Source of the DNA: an uncultured Bacteroidales bacterium
GTDB lineage: Bacteria; Bacteroidota; Bacteroidia; Bacteroidales; UBA932
NCBI GenBank assembly: GCA_937899055.1
Contig: CALBPX010000129.1
Span: 1-8,295 of the forward strand
Reading direction: 5' to 3'
Length of the DNA stretch: 8,295 bases
Positions within the stretch are counted from its first letter, which is position 1; every line of letters begins with the position of its first letter. The notes under the pieces are model-generated. The model was not told the origin of the DNA. It searched no databases and saw only the letters and a program-made list of their open reading frames with translations. This document shows, piece by piece, positions 5,509-8,295 of this stretch. A program made the position numbers and the translations under genes.

Positions 5509-6861
5509 ATGAAAATTGTTATAGCAGGAGCAGGAGAAGTTGGCAGCCACCTGGCAAAGATGCTCAGCCGCGAGGCCAATGACATTACCATCATAGAAAA
5601 CGACGAAGAAAAGCTGGACAAACTGGCCGAACTTGCAGATGTGGTAACCGTTCACGGAGACCCTACCTCCATACCCGTGCTCAAGCAGGCCGGAGTTGCC
5701 AAAGCAGACCTGTTCATAGCAGTAGGTCCGGCACAGACTCAGAACACCAACATCATATCTGCCGCCCTGGCCAAGAAGATGGGCGCCAAGAAGGTTACCG
5801 CCAGAATCAATAACGATGAATATATGGAGCACGACAACAAGCTCATATTCACCGAACTGGGCATAGACCTGCTGTTCTACCCGGAGAAGATGGCGGCCTA
5901 TGAAATCATAGACCTTCTGAAAGAAACCGGCACGAGCGAATTTATGGACTTTGCCCGCGGCAAACTTCAGATGGCAGTGTTCCGCCTGGATGAAGGAGCC
6001 CCGCTGATTGGCAAGACGCTCAACATCCTCAGCGGCTCAAATCCGGAATCAAAGCCCTACAAACCGGTTGCCATAGAGCGTGGAAACCAGACCCTTATAC
6101 CCGATGCCGACACAAAGTTCCTGCAAGACGACCTCGTATTTATGGTATGCAAGAAAGAAGGCTTTGCAGAACTTATGGGCCAGTCTGGCAAATACGAAAT
6201 TGAGGTAAAGAACCTTATGATTGTAGGAGGCGGGCGCATAGCCGAGATGCTCTGCCGCAAGATGCTCGGAAAGGTTGAACATATCAAGGTGATAGAACCC
6301 AAGAAAGAAAGGTGTGAATATCTTGCCGAAGCCCTTCCGGATGTGGTGGTAATCAACGGAGATGCCCGTAACACAGATCTTCTGGTAGATGAAGATGCCG
6401 GAGGATATGACGCATTTGTTGCCGTAACTTCTTCCAGCGAAACCAATATCCTGTCTTCGGTGGCCGTCAAGAACATGGGCGTGCCCAAGGTCATCGCTGA
6501 GGTAGAAAACATAGAATATATCAAACTCGCTGAGGATATGGGAATAGATGCCGTCATAAACAAGAAACTTGTTACCGCCGGAAGAATATTCCGCTTTACC
6601 CTCAGCAACAAGGTGCGCTCCATAAAATGCCTCAACGGTTCAGACGCCGAGGTTCTGGAATTCATTGCAAATCCGGAAAGTGCCATAACCAAGGCCCCTA
6701 TCGGCGAACTGAAATTCCCGAAGGAAGCCATCATAGGCGGCCTGATCAGAGGCGAAGAAAGCATAATTGCAACCGAAAAAACAAGGGTAAACCCTTACGA
6801 CAGGGTTGTTGTATTTGCTCTGCCTCAGGTACTTGTAAAGGTCAATAAATTCTTTCTCTGA
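5509..6861 (+). CDS. trkA: Trk system potassium uptake regulatory protein TrkA
   Basis: This is a 450-residue cytoplasmic regulator that binds NAD(H) or other nucleotides and gates the TrkH/KtrB-type potassium channel subunit at the membrane. It has the full tandem architecture RCK_N (about 1-125), RCK_C (146-225), RCK_N (235-355), RCK_C (372-448), the usual length for two-repeat TrkA. The first Rossmann fold has GAGEVG (7-12), with E30 at the end of the second strand (IIEND) and HGD at 49-51. The second has GGGRIA (240-245), with Ala replacing the third glycine, and NGD at 283-285, so its nucleotide binding may differ. No trkH is seen on either side: the lipoprotein gene precedes it and an opposing AraC-like gene follows. 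Its 3' end overlaps that gene by 20 bases, tail to tail. It is likely read from the promoter at 4764-4795. Confidence 0.94.
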   Translation: MKIVIAGAGEVGSHLAKMLSREANDITIIENDEEKLDKLAELADVVTVHGDPTSIPVLKQAGVAKADLFIAVGPAQTQNTNIISAALAKKMGAKKVTARINNDEYMEHDNKLIFTELGIDLLFYPEKMAAYEIIDLLKETGTSEFMDFARGKLQMAVFRLDEGAPLIGKTLNILSGSNPESKPYKPVAIERGNQTLIPDADTKFLQDDLVFMVCKKEGFAELMGQSGKYEIEVKNLMIVGGGRIAEMLCRKMLGKVEHIKVIEPKKERCEYLAEALPDVVVINGDARNTDLLVDEDAGGYDAFVAVTSSSETNILSSVAVKNMGVPKVIAEVENIEYIKLAEDMGIDAVINKKLVTAGRIFRFTLSNKVRSIKCLNGSDAEVLEFIANPESAITKAPIGELKFPKEAIIGGLIRGEESIIATEKTRVNPYDRVVVFALPQVLVKVNKFFL

Positions 6862-7372
6862 TAAACTTTGCCCACTTTCCGTCTGAGGCGGCAAGGGCCC
6901 TGCGGAAAGTACGCATCTCCGTAAATCCTCCGGTGAGTACAATTCCGGATATCTTGCTGTTTGTAAGGAACTCGTCTTCCGAAAGTATGAAAGGCTCCCG
7001 TTCCAGGTCCTCTTTTTGCAGCCGGAGCGCAATATGCTTGAGACGGCACTCGTTCATGTAGTATCTGAAACCCTTCAGCGGAGCAAGTATGTTGGAAACA
7101 TAGGTGCGGTTGCTGCCCACCGTCTTGGCAAGCTGAGACAGATTTATGTAGGGGTCAAGATAGAGTTTCTTTTCTTCTACGCACCGTTCCAGACGACTGA
7201 ACAAAGAGCTCATAACCTGGCCTCTGGGCACGGCAACGCCACATTCCGGATACCTTAGTATATCTTCCGGAGACTGACAGTCTGCCTGTCTTTCTCTCAA
7301 GCCAGCCATCTTACGGAAAAAGCCTCCGATGGCCGCACTTCCACGCTTTTTTTGCCTTGAATTGCTGTTCAT
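6842..7372 (-). CDS. AraC-type helix-turn-helix protein without sensor domain
   Basis: This is a 176-residue protein whose C-terminal two thirds match the AraC/XylS DNA-binding domain. LYLDPYINLSQLAKTVGSNR followed by TYVSNIL (residues 70-96) is the first helix-turn-helix. FRYYMNECRLKHIALRL (102-118) is the linker helix, and ISGIVLTGGFTEMRTFRRAL (141-160) is the second helix-turn-helix, with the conserved GF. The linker carries about a dozen extra, mostly acidic residues (119-137). The usual G-x-TP box is replaced by DGKW, so the second half is divergent. The basic N-terminus (1-50) shows no recognised ligand domain. It starts 47 bases after the neighbouring AraC-like gene and no promoter consensus lies in the gap, so the two are probably one transcript. 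Targets and signal are unknown. Confidence 0.8.
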   Translation of the reverse strand: MNSNSRQKKRGSAAIGGFFRKMAGLRERQADCQSPEDILRYPECGVAVPRGQVMSSLFSRLERCVEEKKLYLDPYINLSQLAKTVGSNRTYVSNILAPLKGFRYYMNECRLKHIALRLQKEDLEREPFILSEDEFLTNSKISGIVLTGGFTEMRTFRRALAASDGKWAKFIRERIY

Positions 7373-7419
7373 AAACTTAATTCCTGTTATTGTTTCTGAT
7401 ATTTTGGCTTTTGAATTAC

Positions 7420-7965
7420 TCAGCGATACAGCATGCTTCTGAAATCTCTGATGTAATCGTCTGCCCGCACATTTTCCTTACGTTTAATCCTTTGAATCAC
7501 AGTTCTCTGCCACTTGGCCGGAGGTTGCCCCACCAATTTGCTGAAATAGGACGAAAATGTTGATGCAGAACCGAAGCCCGAAAGTTCAATCCACATGCTC
7601 TTGTCTATTCCCGGATTTTTAAGAAAGATCATACATGCCTCCCTTATCCTGTAATAATTGCAGAGCTGGCAGAAGTTTGTCTGACAACAATCGTTGATGG
7701 CCTTTGAAAGGTAGTTTCTGTTGGTGTTGAGGCTTTTTGCCAGACTCTCCAGCCTAAGTGCCGGATCCAGGAAGGGCTTGCTGGTTTCCAGAAGGCTCAG
7801 CAGGCGTTCCGAAATTTCAAGGATATCGCCGTTTTCGTACAGGAATGCCGGAGTGGTGTTCTTGATAACATAGGGCTTTACCTTTGTCTGAGATTTTTCC
7901 GAACTGTTGCTGTTTCTTCTAACAAGCCGTTTCAGTATTGTTCTCGCTTTTATCAATAAGTTCAT
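7420..7965 (-). CDS. AraC-type helix-turn-helix protein without sensor domain
   Basis: This is a 181-residue protein with a basic N-terminal tail (residues 1-36) and an AraC-type DNA-binding domain. PFLDPALRLESLAKSLNTNR followed by NYLSKAI (64-90) forms the first helix-turn-helix. NYYRIREACMIFL (103-115) is the linker helix. WIELSGFGSASTFSSYFSKL with VGQPPAKW (125-152) is the second helix-turn-helix and the family's closing box. It is more canonical than the downstream neighbour and is a distant paralogue of it by layout. I chose the ATG at 7965. A longer in-frame GTG at 7989 falls on the last base of the predicted -7 box and would precede the transcript start. A perfect 10-bp inverted repeat overlaps this promoter, which suggests operator control, possibly by its own product. 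It could belong to a two-gene regulatory operon with the downstream gene; nothing shows what it controls. Confidence 0.8.
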   Translation of the reverse strand: MNLLIKARTILKRLVRRNSNSSEKSQTKVKPYVIKNTTPAFLYENGDILEISERLLSLLETSKPFLDPALRLESLAKSLNTNRNYLSKAINDCCQTNFCQLCNYYRIREACMIFLKNPGIDKSMWIELSGFGSASTFSSYFSKLVGQPPAKWQRTVIQRIKRKENVRADDYIRDFRSMLYR

Positions 7966-7967
7966 AG

Positions 7968-7992
7968 TTTGTGTTTTGTTGAAAAACACAAA
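7968..7992. repeat. Perfect 10-bp inverted repeat over the AraC-like gene promoter
   Basis: Arms TTTGTGTTTT (7968-7977) and AAAACACAAA (7983-7992) flank a five-base centre. The repeat runs from the -7 box (7989-7996) to three bases before the ATG at 7965, covering the predicted transcription start. Because the RNA would begin inside it, a DNA operator is more likely than an RNA hairpin. Confidence 0.5.
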
Positions 7993-7996
7993 TTTA
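7989..7996 (-). promoter_or_regulatory. Candidate -7 promoter element for the AraC-like gene pair
   Basis: The minus strand reads TAAATTTG, a full match to TAnnTTTG, 23 bases before the ATG at 7965. That is nearly the same distance as in the lipoprotein promoter. No good -33 TTTG is found about 20 bases upstream; that position is occupied by a GC-rich hairpin. The promoter may be weak or activator-dependent. Confidence 0.45.
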
Positions 7997-8021
7997 GAGG
8001 AGTCCGTCTCCGAACTCCCCC
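7996..8021 (-). terminator. Stem-loop with GNRA tetraloop, probable terminator after yitT
   Basis: In minus-strand RNA, GGAGUUCG (8018-8011) pairs with CGGACUCC (8006-7999) around the tetraloop GAGA. The U-G wobble makes all eight pairs possible, and up to three more (G-U, G-C, G-U) extend the base. The plus-strand RNA would have a C-A mismatch, so the structure belongs to the minus strand. It lies 76 bases past the yitT-family stop and is followed by a U-rich stretch, consistent with termination. A leader structure for the AraC-like pair is the alternative. Confidence 0.45.
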
Positions 8022-8054
8022 ATAGGTCAAAACAATAATCTGATTAATTGATAA

Positions 8055-8077
8055 TTACGTTATCGTAAATTTTTACG
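8055..8077. repeat. Three alternating TTACG half-sites with 9-bp period
   Basis: TTACG (8055-8059), CGTAA (8064-8068) and TTACG (8073-8077) begin exactly nine bases apart in alternating orientation, giving two overlapping palindromes. They lie in the gap between the yitT-family gene and the AraC-like pair. They may bind a regulator; no function is shown. Confidence 0.35.
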
Positions 8078-8096
8078 TTTCTGCATTCGTACAAAT

Positions 8097-8295
8097 CTAT
8101 TTGGCAATCTGCTGGAACCCCCTCCCCCAAACGCCGGTAACGGGAGCCATGGATATGAACGCATCCCTGTCTATTTCCTTAATCAGGGCGTGGATATTGC
8201 TTGTTTCCGTCTTATGAATCAGCACCAGCAGCATCTTGTTTTCTTTCTTGGTGTACCATCCTTCGCCGTTGAGAACCGTAACGCCGCGGCCCATC
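8097..8295 (-). CDS. YitT-family membrane protein, C-terminal DUF2179 domain (5' part outside window)
   Basis: The last 65 or so residues of a protein that enters from beyond position 8295. GRGVTVLNGEGWYTKKE, LLVLIHKTE, a helix ending EIDRDAFISM, and VTGVWGRGFQ match DUF2179, the soluble domain at the end of YitT/DUF161 proteins. Those proteins normally have about five or six membrane helices before it, which are not in this window. Their function is poorly defined. The methionine near the window edge is almost certainly internal, because GRGVT usually follows a conserved preceding strand. The stop is TAG at 8099-8097. The hairpin at 7996-8021 is a plausible terminator for it. Confidence 0.85.
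   Translation of the reverse strand, partial: MGRGVTVLNGEGWYTKKENKMLLVLIHKTETSNIHALIKEIDRDAFISMAPVTGVWGRGFQQIAK

Noticed and set aside
6874..6910. Inverted repeat ACTTTCCG / CGGAAAGT just after trkA, as a trkA terminator
   Set aside because: The loop is 21 bases, no U-tract follows, and the whole element lies in the coding sequence of the opposing AraC-like gene, where codon choice explains it as well.
7966..7989. Upstream GTG start for the AraC-like gene
   Set aside because: The GTG shares a base with the predicted -7 box; the ATG at 7965 fits the short leaders typical of this phylum.
8092..8099. Minus-strand TAGATTTG as an additional promoter for the AraC pair
   Set aside because: It matches the -7 consensus but overlaps the yitT-family stop codon, has no -33 box at the right distance, and would place the GNRA hairpin in a long leader. 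It was not strong enough to list.
1..8295. CRISPR arrays, tRNA/rRNA genes, insertion sequences, attachment sites
   Set aside because: No regularly spaced long repeats, no cloverleaf-like or rRNA-like sequence, no transposase or integrase motifs and no terminal repeats were seen on either strand.

Overview
The window looks like chromosomal DNA from a member of the Bacteroidota, probably a Bacteroidales species of intermediate GC. Three things support this. Two divergent promoters in the 4692-4817 gap both match the Bacteroidota consensus TTTG-N20-TAnnTTTG. Start codons are preceded by A-rich leaders rather than Shine-Dalgarno sequences. The gene families (OmpA C-terminal domain, PqqD with an S24/S26-type peptidase and an HPrK-like kinase, TrkA, YitT) are familiar in that phylum. 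No mobile element, CRISPR array, tRNA or rRNA was seen.

Layout. Positions 1-232 hold the 3' end of an OmpA-like peptidoglycan-binding protein on the plus strand, with its reading frame interrupted near the window edge. Positions 253-4691 hold a tightly packed five-gene minus-strand operon. In transcription order it encodes an HPr-kinase/PEPCK-fold protein kinase, a Ser-His (S26B-like) signal-peptidase-type protease, a PqqD-like peptide-recognition protein, an ABC exporter half-transporter and a Y-family DNA polymerase (DinB type). Junctions are an 8-bp overlap, an 18-bp gap, a 5-base step and a zero-base join. A divergent plus-strand unit (4818-6861) encodes an unrecognised lipoprotein and the potassium-uptake regulator TrkA. 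Positions 6842-7965 hold two tandem minus-strand genes for short AraC-type DNA-binding proteins with no sensor domain. The window ends in the C-terminal DUF2179 domain of a YitT-family membrane protein (minus strand, 5' part outside).

How the genes may work together. A P-loop kinase, a PqqD-type leader-binding domain, a separate peptidase and an ABC exporter without a fused C39 protease are the parts expected of a machine that recognises, phosphorylates, cleaves and exports a small peptide. This is most like the accessory set of phosphorylated lasso peptides, but without cyclase, radical-SAM or lanthionine enzymes and without a visible precursor gene. This operon is the most interesting object in the window. 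Its function is inferred, and the fusion of an error-prone polymerase to its 3' end is unexplained. The lipoprotein/trkA unit, the AraC-like pair and YitT look like ordinary neighbours, although the AraC-like pair has a promoter region rich in inverted repeats.
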